A stretch of 64,000 nucleotides of DNA from Calonectria ilicicola (taxonomy: Eukaryota; Ascomycota; Sordariomycetes; Hypocreales; Nectriaceae): assembly GCA_020809705.1 (NCBI GenBank), contig CP085829.1:2480001-2544000 (forward strand), read 5' to 3'. The notes under the pieces are model-generated. The model did not search any database. It was not told the DNA's origin and was given only the letters and a program-made list of their open reading frames with translations. Positions 20,805-32,344 of this stretch are shown piece after piece (position 1 is the stretch's first letter; the number at the start of each line of letters is the position of its first letter). The position numbers and the translations under genes are program-made.

Positions 20805-22260
20805 GTTTGTTGGTGCGGGAGGTATGGTGGTGGTGTTTTTTTTTGGCAAGGAAGCTCTCAAAGGCTGGACCTGAGAGAGAAGCAGGAGGCAATGGAGAGA
20901 GGATGAGAAGAAAAGAAGAAGAAGAGGAGGAGGAAGAAAGAAAAAAACGCTGGGGACCTTGTGGTCAAAAAAGTGTTTGGTTGGGATACGGATGGAACAC
21001 CGACTCAGGCGCGTTCCCCTCGCCTCACCTCGCCAGAGTTGCCCCTCCCCCTCCTTGCTCCTCCTTGCTGGCTCTCAGACGCCCCCACCACAATTCGCAA
21101 ATCCGCCTGATACGCACCCTCTCGCACCCTCTTTGCACCTCAATCCCGGTTCGGAGCGGGACTCCCGATCAAGTCGACCGCAATTCCCTCCATTGGTGGG
21201 TGGGGACCTGGCGGATATTGCTTCGACGGCGAGCGAGGGCCTCTCAACTTTTTCCCGTCATGTGTTGTGAAGCGAATTAATTTCCTCAGACTGACTAACA
21301 CACTTATTAACACACATTAATACACTAACACCCGGCGGCGAGGGCCAGTTGAGGCCATGACCATGACCATGACCATGACCAAGACTGGCCGTGGCCATCG
21401 CCATCGCCATCCACCCATATCCATAGTAGTAGAGCTTGCTTGCTTGCTTGCACGGCACGGTCCAGCCGCTGGCAGAGCGTCGTCGTCCATGCTCTCGGCA
21501 GGCCAAGTGCAATCGCAATCAATGCAAATGCAGCAACTGTTACGCGGGGCAGTGCGGCGCGGTGCTGGTGCCAGCACCAGGCCAGTGCAGCTCTCTATCC
21601 TCTCTCTCTCCCTCTCGCTCTCTGTCTTTCGTCCTTCATGTCGCTACTATGGAGGCATCTGGTACAGTATGCGCAAGCGCCCCCTCCCCCAAACACCCAG
21701 ACCCCCCAGTCAACAGCGCACCTGGCGCCACGGCTCATGGCGATTGAAGGAAACTCATGGAGAAGAAAATTATGGGGTCTTACATGTTATGATGACACGT
21801 TGGTGGGCAATCTCCACCCCCTCTACGGCCCTGTTGCGCTTGATGATGCAACCGGTACTGGATCGGTTAACTCCAAGCACCTTGCTCTGTCAGCCCCCCA
21901 CGTCTACTCGCCCAGCCGGACAACCAGCGCTCGCCGTACTTACCGAGCGACACCGACAGCGGACCCCACTTGCTCGCCGTGACCCCTCACCCGCCGCATT
22001 GATTATTCTTCACCATGGTATTGACTGGCACTGACTGGTACAGCTCGGAACTCGCCCCTTTCTTTACATTCGACATCCAACCATTTCATTTATACCGCTC
22101 ACTAAAAAAAACACGCTTCTTTTTGTTTTCGTGCCGCCCCCTTTCCAGATGCCGTAAACTAAACTAAACATTGCGCGGTCCTTTTCTGCTAATGTACTCA
22201 TGGCATGCATGCCCTTCCAGTCGTCCATACCCGTCCCCCGGCCTGACCTTGTTTGGTCAT
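20805..22260. other. intergenic, transaldolase promoter and Tudor-SN 3' side
   Basis: A purine-rich tract lies at about 20870-20950, which is a pyrimidine tract in the transaldolase transcript direction and typical of strong fungal promoters or 5' leaders. Simple repeats include about four copies of CCATGA at 21355-21380 and GCTT repeats near 21435-21450. ORFs here are by-products of the repeats and GC content. No gene supported. Confidence 0.5.
21355..21382. repeat. CCATGA hexamer microsatellite
   Basis: About four and a half tandem copies of a 6-bp unit, followed within 30 bp by GCCATC repeats. Ordinary low-complexity DNA. Confidence 0.85.
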
Positions 22261-24915
22261 CTAATCCTCAGTGATATCACCATACTCCCACATACCAAGA
22301 CGCTCCTGCTTGGCTTGGCTCTCAACTTCCTTCAGGTGCTTCAGTGTCGATTCAAAGGCCTTGCTGCGCTCCCACGCCTTGAGCTTCTTGGGCACCATAC
22401 CCAATCCGTTGGCCACTACCTCCTTGTTGATGGAATCGTTGGGTCCAGGAAGCTCGCCGTCCTTAGTGTCGTATAGGGTGATGTAGTTAACACCCTCCTT
22501 GCTGTCCACATAGTCGAAGCTGCCAACGAGGCGCTTGCCCTCGGTGATCTCAGCAATGAAGCCAATGGCATCAGCAAAGTAGTCGGCGCCAGTGGGGAGC
22601 TGCACAAACGAAAGGGAGGCATCAACAGCCTGTGCCTTGAGCTTTTGCGTTCCGAACTGAGGCTGCGCCAAGGGACGCAGGTTGGACCAGGGAATCTTCT
22701 CCGAGTTACCGTAGTCAATGTACATGACTTCAGCAATCTTGGCTGTGCGGTCGTTGGATCGCACACGAGCTCGGTACCATTGTCCGTCGGCTGAGAACTT
22801 GGCAGACACAAAGTCACCCACCTTGGGTGCGTCCCCAATAGGCTTGCTGTTCTTTGAGTCTAAATGGAACTTGCGGAAGTCGCTCATCAGACCCTCCAAA
22901 GCAGCAGTTCCCTTGCCAATCTCCTGGATCTTAATCTTTCCGTTGCTGTCAATGTTGGTGATAACCACATCCCGGTAGTCAGTGGGCTTCTTCTCCAGAG
23001 CAACTTCAGACTCCTCAACAACCTCAGGAACTTCCTCCTCCTCAGCACCCTCCTCTTGTGAGGGGTCCCAGTCGTGCCAGAGACCTTTGCGGCCCTCCTT
23101 GGCGCGTCGCTCAGCAGCGAAGAGTTCGGTGGCGTTACCAGACTTCTCAGCAGAGTAGGCGTGGACACTGGCGAGACCTTCCTCAACGAGCACCTTGGTA
23201 AAGTTCTCGCGGTTGATGTAAAGCTCACCAATGAACCCACCGACCTTGTCCATGTCGTGAATATCTACTTCGCAGTCTCGCTGGTTGCAACGGCGGTTGG
23301 CAAGGTCGAGAGCCTCCTTGCCAAAAGGCTCGCCACCCTCGCCATCAGCACGGGGAGCACGAGGAGCGCGGATGCCACCAAGAACCATGGTAAGCTTGAC
23401 ATTCTCACGAGGGATTAGGATAGTAAAACGGGAACCAGCTTTACAAAAGTCGACAATGGCAGGAACCTTCTTTTGTCGTTGGAGAGTTGCCAGCATAATC
23501 TTGGCCTTTTGTGTGTTCTCGGAGAGATCGAGGTACTGTCGTGCCTTCTGGGGCTTGCCGGACCACATACCCTTCTTCTCTTCCTTGGCCTTCTCCTGAG
23601 CTGCCAAAAGATCGTCGTAGTTAGGAGCTCGGTCGGTATCATCTTTGCGGTGGCGGATGACCGAGGCCCATCCAGACTCAACGAGAAGCAGACCAATGTT
23701 CTTGCCCTTCTCAGTGACGGTGGCAACGTCGCGGGCCTCAAAGCCTTCCGTAGGGGGCTTGGTACCGTCAACGCTGATTCGTACGTGCTTGCCAATCAGA
23801 TGCTTTCGGAGGAACTCCTTGGCCTCGTCTCGGAAGGGGCTTTCCGAGGGTTCAGCGGTACGGGGACCGCGGACGCTGCTGAAGCTGATTCGCTTCTCCG
23901 CAGTGCCAGTCTTGGTCTTGACGAGAATTGTGTCGGCACCAATAATCTTGGAAACGACCATGTCGTTAGTAGCAGTATCGGCCTTAGCGACGTGGTTCTT
24001 GTGCAGGCGTAGCTTCTTAGACTGAGCCTGCTTTTCAGCAGCTCGTAGTGCCGCCATCTTCTCGCCTAGCATAGTTGAGTGGAAATCATTGCATCGCGCC
24101 AGTCCATCCTGCAACAAGAACTCGGCAATGTTACCTCGGGGGTGGAGGACAGTTGCGACAAGCTGACCCTGTGGGCTTGCACCGACAATCTCGACCTTGA
24201 CTTGACGTTGGAGCAATCTTGTCTCGACGAATGCTCGAGCCTCGTTTCCGAACTCCTCGGCAGGCTGAGTGGCACCTGTCGATGGCAACGTCCTCTCGGT
24301 GGCGGGGGCTCGAATACCAGCAATCAGGGTCATGGGTTGAACGTGCTTCTTCTCAGACAGCAAAAGGCGCACAAGCAGACGGTCACCGGCCAGAACTCGT
24401 TCAACAACGCCGTCGACAGTCTTTCCTTTCCACTCCTTCATGAATTCGGGGCCTCCAAGGTCATTCTGGACCTCAATGATGCCACCAGTGCCAACCCAGA
24501 GACCCTTGTTCTCGGCCTTGGCCTGGCTTTCTAGCTGACGGAGCTTCTCGAGTCTCTCAAGAATTTCTTCAGATTCCTCTTTGCGGCCAGCATCCTCACG
24601 AACCTTCAGCCAACCAGCGTTGACGAGCTCGTCAGGCAAGTCAGTACCATCCTTGAGCTTGGCAGCACCGAACTCTCGTCCAGTCGTGGGGATAGTGTAG
24701 TGGACAGTGCATTGAACAGGCTTGCCGACAACGAGGTTACGGAGGTACTCGCGAGACTGGAAGGCAAAGGGCTCATCGCCCTCGCGCTTCAGGTGTGGCG
24801 CAGTGACATAGGCAAGGGAGAAGGTTCGCTCGGCCGCCGGGTTGTTGGGACTAGTCAAGATCAGAGTGTCGCCACTAAGAACACTCTTGACATTTCCAAT
24901 AAAGGTTTTCGACAT
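22261..24915 (-). CDS. Tudor staphylococcal nuclease (Tudor-SN / SND1 / p100)
   Basis: An uninterrupted 884-residue ORF. Four staphylococcal-nuclease-like OB folds are visible in order (about residues 3-160, 175-320, 330-480 and 505-640). A Tudor domain follows (about 695-790, with DFVSAKFSADGQWYRARV and YIDYGNSEKIPWSNLRPL), then a C-terminal partial SN fold that ends EERLGMWEYGDI-like. That is the complete SND1 layout and length. The family acts in RNA metabolism: transcriptional coactivation, splicing factor binding through methylarginine recognition by Tudor, stress granules, and RNA cleavage. The Tudor aromatic residues (Trp, Tyr and Tyr in the motifs above) are present, so methylarginine binding is plausible. 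The start is the first ATG of the SN1 fold (MSKTFIGNVKSVLSGDT). No introns were needed. Confidence 0.96.
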   Translation of the reverse strand: MSKTFIGNVKSVLSGDTLILTSPNNPAAERTFSLAYVTAPHLKREGDEPFAFQSREYLRNLVVGKPVQCTVHYTIPTTGREFGAAKLKDGTDLPDELVNAGWLKVREDAGRKEESEEILERLEKLRQLESQAKAENKGLWVGTGGIIEVQNDLGGPEFMKEWKGKTVDGVVERVLAGDRLLVRLLLSEKKHVQPMTLIAGIRAPATERTLPSTGATQPAEEFGNEARAFVETRLLQRQVKVEIVGASPQGQLVATVLHPRGNIAEFLLQDGLARCNDFHSTMLGEKMAALRAAEKQAQSKKLRLHKNHVAKADTATNDMVVSKIIGADTILVKTKTGTAEKRISFSSVRGPRTAEPSESPFRDEAKEFLRKHLIGKHVRISVDGTKPPTEGFEARDVATVTEKGKNIGLLLVESGWASVIRHRKDDTDRAPNYDDLLAAQEKAKEEKKGMWSGKPQKARQYLDLSENTQKAKIMLATLQRQKKVPAIVDFCKAGSRFTILIPRENVKLTMVLGGIRAPRAPRADGEGGEPFGKEALDLANRRCNQRDCEVDIHDMDKVGGFIGELYINRENFTKVLVEEGLASVHAYSAEKSGNATELFAAERRAKEGRKGLWHDWDPSQEEGAEEEEVPEVVEESEVALEKKPTDYRDVVITNIDSNGKIKIQEIGKGTAALEGLMSDFRKFHLDSKNSKPIGDAPKVGDFVSAKFSADGQWYRARVRSNDRTAKIAEVMYIDYGNSEKIPWSNLRPLAQPQFGTQKLKAQAVDASLSFVQLPTGADYFADAIGFIAEITEGKRLVGSFDYVDSKEGVNYITLYDTKDGELPGPNDSINKEVVANGLGMVPKKLKAWERSKAFESTLKHLKEVESQAKQERLGMWEYGDITED

Positions 24916-26414
24916 GATGGAGGCGACACGAGACCGGAACGAGGGAGATCTGGAGATGAGGAATCAGGTCAGTATATGATCATGCGACTGGAGGTGATAC
25001 AGCATATGTATGCTGATGGACGTATAGTGGAGTGGGTGGGAGAGAGGGCAGAAGTGCACAAGACACGTGTAATTCTCTTGCTGTACAATGCAATTGAACC
25101 AGATTGGCACCGTTCCCGAGCATGGACTTGTGCCTGTTGAGGCTCAGCTCCCCCAACCGATCGTCCGATGTATCTATAGTCTCCTTGACACCGCTAGATG
25201 GGCGTCGGGTGGAGTTAAGGGTCTAGGTGGAGGGGGTGCGAAGAAGGGGAGAGCGGGCTCAGCATACCGGGATAGAAGAGAAGCAAAACTGCAATGGGAT
25301 GAAGCCTTGTTGAGAAGCTTGGGAGAAGCTCAAAACAAGGACGATTCGAGGAAAGGAGAACAAAGGAGTGAGCTTCGTTCAAGCATGTGGAGAGATCGTG
25401 TGCTTTGTGGAAAGGTGTCCCAAATATGAATTCGCCGCTAAACGGCAAAATGTGGGGAACTGAGCTCCAGGAACTAAGCGAAAGGCGCACTCGAACGCGG
25501 GGCAGTTTTGATCCCAGAACAGTGGACAGAGGGGCAATTTACAGAAGGGGAGCCCACTGATGAGGCCAGAGCTGGAGCTACTGGGCGCGACACCAGGGTT
25601 TACTGGAGCTCCCCTGCTTCAATCGAACATGAAGGCTAGTTATCGCATCGCATCTCACGATTGGCCTCTGCATCTTCAAGTCCAGGTCTTGGCACCTGTT
25701 TACTCTGGCTTAGGTGTGTGCCACGTTAGGGCAATGGACCTGGCATTCTAATTCGGTGGCAACGGACAAAGGTTGACCTTTACCCCTCCTTGCCTCTGCG
25801 CCCCGCGCGTTGCCAGTCTGATGTCAATACTTATTGAAGAACCGAAATACAATACACCCTCTGAAAGATTGTGCCTCAGTGACGTTTTCCAATTAGGTAC
25901 TACAGAACTTAACTGCTCAAAATATCAAATTAACATCTAAAAAAATAAATATATATATCGAATTTATTTACTTGTTTCTTTTCTATATTTTATTTTCCTA
26001 CTCAGCAGTCAAGAAATAGTAGAAAAAAGTAGAGAGGGGACAATCTTTGAAGGGTTGTATTGTATATCATTTTATGAGACACACAGCTTAGACTATGCTC
26101 AAACCAAGGTACATGTAAACGCAAATGTGAAGCTTGTCAACACCTCTATTTTTTACGTAAAAAAGCAAATGCTTGTAGCTTTTTCATCTTGGATGAATTG
26201 CATATAAGCGAGCTGAGGCGGGCATTCTTGGGCGTATGGTGTGGTAGGAGAACAGTCACAAATTAATCACACGAGACAAGATTTCCAATGTTTGGTTTTA
26301 CTTGTTCATTCTTGTTTTGATTTAGCTAATCGACACCGAGTTTACATTTTATACTCGCAAGGAAGCAATTTAAAGATGCGCCTTTCGATCGGATAGCTCA
26401 ATATAGCTTTTAGT
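24916..26414. other. intergenic
   Basis: 1.5 kb between the Tudor-SN start and the Sod1 stop. The part up to about 25500 should hold the Tudor-SN promoter. From about 25850 to 26000 the sequence is A/T-rich (TATATAT stretch near 25950). No gene or RNA seen. Confidence 0.5.
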
Positions 26415-27494
26415 CTAGTTGGAGATACCAATGACACCTATGGAAAAAAAAAAGTTAGGAAACATAAATCAAGAGACTTGAAGGGTAGAGCACATACCAC
26501 AAGCGGGTCGGGGACCAGCGTTACCAGTCTTGAGGGACTCCTCGTTGTCACCCTTGCCAAGGTCGTCAGTGCCACCGTGGACGACAACGGTTCGCTATAC
26601 ATCATGTCAGCAAATGCATCCAAATTAGATTCCCGAATGGATTCCTTACGCCAATAACGGAGTTGGGTCCAATCAGCTGAACAAGGGAGTCAGTGATGGT
26701 GCCCTTGGAGTTGCCCTGAGCATCGGTCTCAATGTTGCCGAGATCACCGACGTGGCGGGCCTCGTCAGTAGGAGCACCGTGGGTCTTGCCGAAGGGGTTG
26801 ACTATTAAAATGCTGTTAGTTTATAGTTTTTTATGTTTTCCTAGACAAGTTCTCTGCGCCGTGGCTCGGGGAAGTGCCATATTTTGACTCCATGTATGAT
26901 ATAACTTACAGTGAGGACCGGCAGAAGTGCAGCCGTTGGTGTTGTCACCGAAAGTGTGAATGTGGAAACCGCGCTTGGCGTTGGCGTCCTGGCCGGTGAT
27001 GTCGAAGGTAATGGTGGTGGGAGCACCCTCGGACTCCTGCACGAAGGTGACGGTGCCGCTAACCTTGGCGTCGCCGCGGAGGACAGAAACTAGAGTAAGA
27101 TCGCATCGTTAGCCAGTGCTCATTCGCGATAAAAAAGACATATCATGCTCAGGCCTCGGGAGGACGAGGTACAACCCCGGTGTAGCCAGGGAGCCAGGGC
27201 GAGGTGAACCCTGTCTGAAAGCGGCGGAAAACCAATGCAGCGTTGCTCTCGCAGGCCATCAAGGGACTCGCAGACGAACATCATGATCACTGGCGTAGGG
27301 CTGATGGCCATCAGGGTGTAAATCCGTCCATCCCGTTGGACGAGACAAAAACCCGCTCAAACCAGCGCGAACCCCCTCCCTCCGGGCCGAACTGGGAGCT
27401 TGCAGCTAGCATGGAGGAGACATGTATAAAGGGAGCGGCCCTTGCACAGGCTCGGTAAATATGGAGACTCGGAGAACTTACCAGCCTTGACCAT
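26415..27494 (-). CDS. SOD1: Cu/Zn superoxide dismutase
   Basis: Five exons (27494-27482, 27089-26910, 26801-26650, 26594-26498, 26437-26415) join in frame to 154 residues, the standard length of cytosolic Sod1. The enzyme dismutates superoxide to oxygen and hydrogen peroxide and is found in the cytosol and mitochondrial intermembrane space. Copper and zinc ligands are visible in [14 protein letters not shown], the GPHFNP segment, [13 protein letters not shown] and [11 protein letters not shown]; the disulfide Cys pair is in GCTSAGPH and RPACGVIG. There is no signal peptide, so this is the cytosolic form. The first exon is only 13 nt and intron 1 is 392 bp, long for this genome. The intron-rich structure and small terminal exon (23 nt) make automatic models prone to error. 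Confidence 0.97.
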
Positions 27495-30067
27495 TTTGAC
27501 GGTTGTTTTTTTTTGGTGATTGATGCAACAAGTGTGAGATGAAGCTGGCGAGATGGAGAGGTGCAAGTGGAGAGGGGCGAGCAGCAGAGTTTTGAAGGAC
27601 GAGGGACGCGAGACACCCGAGCAGAAGGCCGAAGAAGCGGAGGTCCTTGGGCCAGGTCGCCCAGTCCGGAAAGAGGAGCAGCAAGGCCTTGGGGAAGCAG
27701 CGTCTTGTCGCTCGCTCCTCGCGCTTTGCGCTCGATGGCTGGAGCTGGCTTGTACCAAGCTGCCCCTCTTTCCCTCCGCATACCTCACTTGTTACTGGGT
27801 TGTCTGGTACTTGGTCTCAGGCCTCCCGCTCGGTACTCGCTCTTAACTCGTCGACGCGGCCAGAGCTGCCCCTCTTCGTCAACGCTCCCCTCATCCAACA
27901 CTACGTCAAGCCTGGTCAAGGTTGGCCAAGGTTGAGCTATCACTTCGCCCTCGGTCTGTCAACCCGCCGCGCGATTGGCCCCCTGCAATTCTTGGATAGC
28001 AAACCTGAAGCTGCCGACGGCTTGCTCAGGCCCATTGAGCTCTGTCAACCGTCTGCGAGCAAGGCATGCGACACCCACGCCCACGCCCGCGTCCTGATAC
28101 GCAGAAGCCGAGCTCATCATGGGCGGGGTTGCGAGCACTTTCGAAATCCCTGCCCCGCTTTGGCTCTGCCGTCATTCTGACTTAAAATGGGCGCTGACAA
28201 ATGAATTGCATCACCACCAGCTATCCCTGCCCATTCATGGACAACGAAGGCCGAGCCGATCTTCGGAGTATTCGCCATGGGTTGCCCTTGATGATAGGCT
28301 CGGAATATTCCCCTGCTGGAACCGGAAATCCTGTCGACGATTTGGAATCATCTCTAAATAGAGCAGCAGCCCCTAGCATGGCTACTCCCGGGCGCTCCAC
28401 TGATGGAATTGCTTAGATCTAAACGCCGCAAAGCTCCCTGCTGGTGGGGGCGGGGCCACTGCTAATGCTGTTGAGCAGCTAGCTAGCCTGCTACCTTGCA
28501 TTACACCCCGATTTGCCAAACTGATGCAATTGAAGAGCAATAATCACACTATGTGACTATCATATCGAGAAACCACCAATCGAAGCAGTGCACTCATTCT
28601 TGCCCGACATTATTACAATGCTACCTTGACGAAGCGACAATCCAACTCTTTGAGCACCAATCGGGTATAATTTGCAGTTCTACCTGCTGTTGATCCTCGT
28701 CCATGACGCAAAAAAGCAACATTCGCATAAGTAAACAAAAAGGTAAACATGCATGCAAGACTCGATCAATAATTCTAGATCATTTTATCCATTTGAAATT
28801 TTTTATTTCTAATTTTATTTATGCATTTATTGATTCGCTTTATAAATGGTCTCAAGGAGCAACTCACAGTATGCGCTGTGTATTCCGCCCCCATCGTGGC
28901 AAAGTATTGAAGTCTAGCCCAATCATTTTCGATACCAAGATACGGCCGTATGCTCCTAATTCTGGATCTTTTCGCAAAGGACAATATAGCACCCAACCAT
29001 TGCTCCATTACCACATAGGTACTGACTACTTGTTGAATCGGGGGCATTTGGCCACCACAAGCCGTCGTCGAAGGGGGACAGCCATTCTTACGAATAACTT
29101 TATATCCGCTAGGTACTGTGTTCATTGAAGCTTGGACACCAGCGGAATGGAGAATTAAAGTATAGTGTCTTGATAGACGCTAACCAGGCACCGGCTTCGT
29201 TTCTCATCATCCAACCAATGTCCAGATCAGTGTGACATTTTGGCCCACCACATGCTTAAAGTTACATTGCGTTTGGGTTCCTTGGTCACAGTATCCCGTG
29301 TATGCAGATCGAGTGGCGTAAAAATAAGCAACGGAGTGGTAGATTGTGGCGACAGGTGTTATGGAGGGGCTGAATTTGGTCTTGGCCCGTACATCATGCA
29401 TTTTATCCAATGCGACGAGAGGTGGTGCAGTCTTTCAGACGAGTATTCCACTGCGGCAGGTGATTCGAGAAAATCTATCAATAGGTACAGCATCACGATC
29501 CGATGATTAATCAAGCTCAACCCAACCATGAGGAGTCCATGTCTTCAATAGGCGATTTATTTTTTAAGCTGATTCACTGCGAATTCGCCTCGGTTGTATT
29601 TACATGCATCGCAAATAATCGGCTATCATATACGTTGCAAGTAAACGAATAGATCAATACTTTTGTTCTCCATAGCAAATCATGGTGATCTAGGTCAGCC
29701 TGTATATTTAGCTCTATAATCACCATACTACTTTCCAGTCATGTCAATTCTTCATGATATATATTTTTTGCTGCAGCGAGCTCAAAAGTGAAGGTCCTCT
29801 GGAACTTTCCGCTATTGAAGTGGCGTCGGCCTCTAACTCACTCTCTTGCCAGACCTGCAGCACGCATCATCAGCTGTGTACCGACGCTGGAATGGCCAAC
29901 GAAAGGCACATGTCGCTCATCCCGCCTGCCACCTCCAAACTTCGTTTCTTAACCTTCTTTTGCCGCCTCTCTCCTTTTCTCTACTCCCGTGCGTTCATGG
30001 TTGGCAAGCCTCAATCCAACATCAATTAGGAATTAAGCCATCTTGTTCATCTTTTTCCGTTTTTGAC
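27495..30067. other. intergenic, divergent promoters
   Basis: 2.6 kb between the divergent Sod1 and zinc-cluster genes. GC-rich to about 28200, then more A/T-rich (28700-28850). ORFs are short or lack any recognisable motif. A direct search of both strands for tRNA A/B boxes by eye found none. Confidence 0.45.
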
Positions 30068-32302
30068 ATGATCATGGAGCACACCTCTGATGGCGGCTCT
30101 CTTGCTTCCAATCACCTAGCCTCAATGGCTGGCTGGCCCCACGCCCGAAGTGGTAGAGCTGTAGAACCTGCCATCACGACACAGCCATCTCAGTCGGACA
30201 GGCGTCGCGGGAGCGTAGCCTGCCGCCGCTGCCGGCGGCTGCGCACCAAGTGCATCCATGAACATAGCAAGCCGCCATGTGAATCATGCCGGTCTGCCGG
30301 GTCCCTAACTGCCGCCGAATGCTCATTCCCACGGCGCGGAGAGAGAGACGTCGACCGTCAGTTCCGCCGCCGCTCGGCCCCCATGGTCGATCTGACTCGG
30401 TCCGCTACCGAGAATGGCCCCGCAGCACACACATCCGGTGTAACGGCTAGAAGTAGAGGCGTCTTATCGAGTCCAACTCGAAACTCTGGCCAAATCCCAT
30501 TAGATATGTTCGAGTCCAGTCCAAGCCGAGCTGTTGGATATCCAGCAGTGGTCAATCAGGCCGAAATGATGCCGCCACCAGAGGAGATTGTTGAAGGATG
30601 CCGTGTATTTATGACGTCTTATTTCCAGCTAGGATTTCTCCCTAAAGCTGTCTTTCTTGAAAATCTCCGCTCCAATCCGTCATCAGTCAGCACGTTCCTC
30701 CTGGCTTGCATCCTATCAATCTCGGCACGCTTCACTCCATCTCTCGTAGCGCGGTATGAAAGCGCAGGACACGCAACAAACCACTTTCTTGAAGTTGCGC
30801 GGTCCATGGTGCCGGTGGAAATGTACAACCCGTCTCTCCAACGCATACAGGGCTTCTTCCTCTTGGCGATTTCGCAATGGGGTAACGGAGAAAAGAGTCG
30901 GTCTAGTGTGGACATGGGGATTGCCGTCCGGATGGCCGCATTGCTCAATCTTCATCGCGAAGATTCATATGTGCTCGAAAGTAATTGTCCTGTAGACAAG
31001 GTGGTTCACTCAGAAAGCGCACGCAGAGTATTTTGGATGATCCAAAGTCAAGAGAATCTCCACTCGGGATATAAGACTCCAGCACCGTTCCCCTTAGAAG
31101 ACATTACGACTTTGCTGCCGTGTGATGAAGGCGACTTTGCATTTGGTGTCATCCCAACTGAGAGAGCGGCTGAAGCTGGCACTCCTCCGGCTATCGCTAA
31201 TCCACATCTTGTCTTCTCCCCGCGGCGATGTCTTTTTGCTACTCTTATCCAGGCTCATGGCCTCTGGGGAAGGGTTGCCCGAAAAGCCTGTCGAAATGAC
31301 TACACACTCAACAAAGCACCACCATGGGATCCTGCAAGTGACTATTGCCGAACAATAACTGAACTCCAAGATTGGGAGGAGACGCTTCCATCCAGACACT
31401 CATTCTCAATTTGGAATCTCAGGGGGTGGAAGTCAGAATCTCTCCATCTTGCATATTTGTCTGTGACAATGGTCCTAAGATTATGCAACATTGTCACCCG
31501 TCGAGTCCATCTTCACGACATGTTGTCAACACTCACGAATGAAGCATTTTACCAAAATCTCGAACCCTCGACGCCAACCATGGCAAATGCAAATGAGCAA
31601 GGAACAAACCCGTGTCTTACACCAATATCATCACCTCGCGAAGGCTGCGGGTTAGCACCCGAAGGATTCTGGGCAAAATCCTCCCAAGACCTTTTCCACA
31701 ACGTGTGGGACTTGCACAAGCAAATTGATGCATATTTTAACATGAAATCTTCGGGTGAAGGCTTCCCCCAAATCCTAGTCTTTTGTGTCTACATGTGCGG
31801 GTCTCTGTCGTCGTTTTTGTGGCGTTACCCAGCCCTGTGTCCACAGCTAGGAGAGAAAGCGGAAAATATGGCACAACGTTCCCTTGAAGTTCTAAGTGAC
31901 CTACATGTCGCATGGCCAACCAGTTCCAAATGGCAAAAAGGACTACAAAAGATTGCTACGCCACCGCATGGAGTGAGCTTGGCCCAGAAGAAAAAAGGTG
32001 GTGTGGCTACTTACTCTATGGACGATGAGTGCGTGGATTCAAATGTTTTCGGTTCGCAGACAGTGGATCAGAACGTCATTCCCAACGCCTGCCAAACGCC
32101 TTGGGGAATTAGCCATGTGCCGTCGGCTCCAGAGGGAATGTTGGGAGGGCTTATGAATGTGTTGCTAAATGGCAACGGTCAATCAGCACAAGCGGGGAAT
32201 ATGCAATTTAATGCGCCAAATGAGTTTCTAGACGCAGAGCTCTCCGCGTTTCTAGAGGGAAATTTTGACTTAAATCTTTCTCAGCCGGGAGGAGCAGGCT
32301 GA
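30068..32302 (+). CDS. Zn(II)2Cys6 fungal-specific transcription factor
   Basis: A single exon of 744 residues starting at MIMEHTSDGG; the frame is open upstream but that part is not protein-like. The binuclear zinc cluster occupies residues 52-85 with spacing C-x2-C-x6-C-x8-C-x2-C-x10-C. A basic stretch follows (RRGERD...QFRRR). The middle (about residues 180-560) matches the fungal_trans regulatory domain, including SFFLLAISQW-type helices and AVRMAALLNLHRED. Such proteins bind CGG-type half sites in the nucleus and often regulate neighbouring metabolic genes; here the adjacent convergent alpha/beta-hydrolase is a possible but unproven target. The final Cys spacing of ten is longer than the usual six to nine. 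No specific orthologue was recognised. Confidence 0.9.
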   Translation: MIMEHTSDGGSLASNHLASMAGWPHARSGRAVEPAITTQPSQSDRRRGSVACRRCRRLRTKCIHEHSKPPCESCRSAGSLTAAECSFPRRGERDVDRQFRRRSAPMVDLTRSATENGPAAHTSGVTARSRGVLSSPTRNSGQIPLDMFESSPSRAVGYPAVVNQAEMMPPPEEIVEGCRVFMTSYFQLGFLPKAVFLENLRSNPSSVSTFLLACILSISARFTPSLVARYESAGHATNHFLEVARSMVPVEMYNPSLQRIQGFFLLAISQWGNGEKSRSSVDMGIAVRMAALLNLHREDSYVLESNCPVDKVVHSESARRVFWMIQSQENLHSGYKTPAPFPLEDITTLLPCDEGDFAFGVIPTERAAEAGTPPAIANPHLVFSPRRCLFATLIQAHGLWGRVARKACRNDYTLNKAPPWDPASDYCRTITELQDWEETLPSRHSFSIWNLRGWKSESLHLAYLSVTMVLRLCNIVTRRVHLHDMLSTLTNEAFYQNLEPSTPTMANANEQGTNPCLTPISSPREGCGLAPEGFWAKSSQDLFHNVWDLHKQIDAYFNMKSSGEGFPQILVFCVYMCGSLSSFLWRYPALCPQLGEKAENMAQRSLEVLSDLHVAWPTSSKWQKGLQKIATPPHGVSLAQKKKGGVATYSMDDECVDSNVFGSQTVDQNVIPNACQTPWGISHVPSAPEGMLGGLMNVLLNGNGQSAQAGNMQFNAPNEFLDAELSAFLEGNFDLNLSQPGGAG

Positions 32303-32344
32303 CAGATAAATAATTTGGACCCGGAAGTGTGCATTTAAATAGTT

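Noticed and set aside
21357..22034. 225-codon plus-strand ORF
   Set aside because: It starts inside a hexamer microsatellite and is made of low-complexity, GC-biased sequence.
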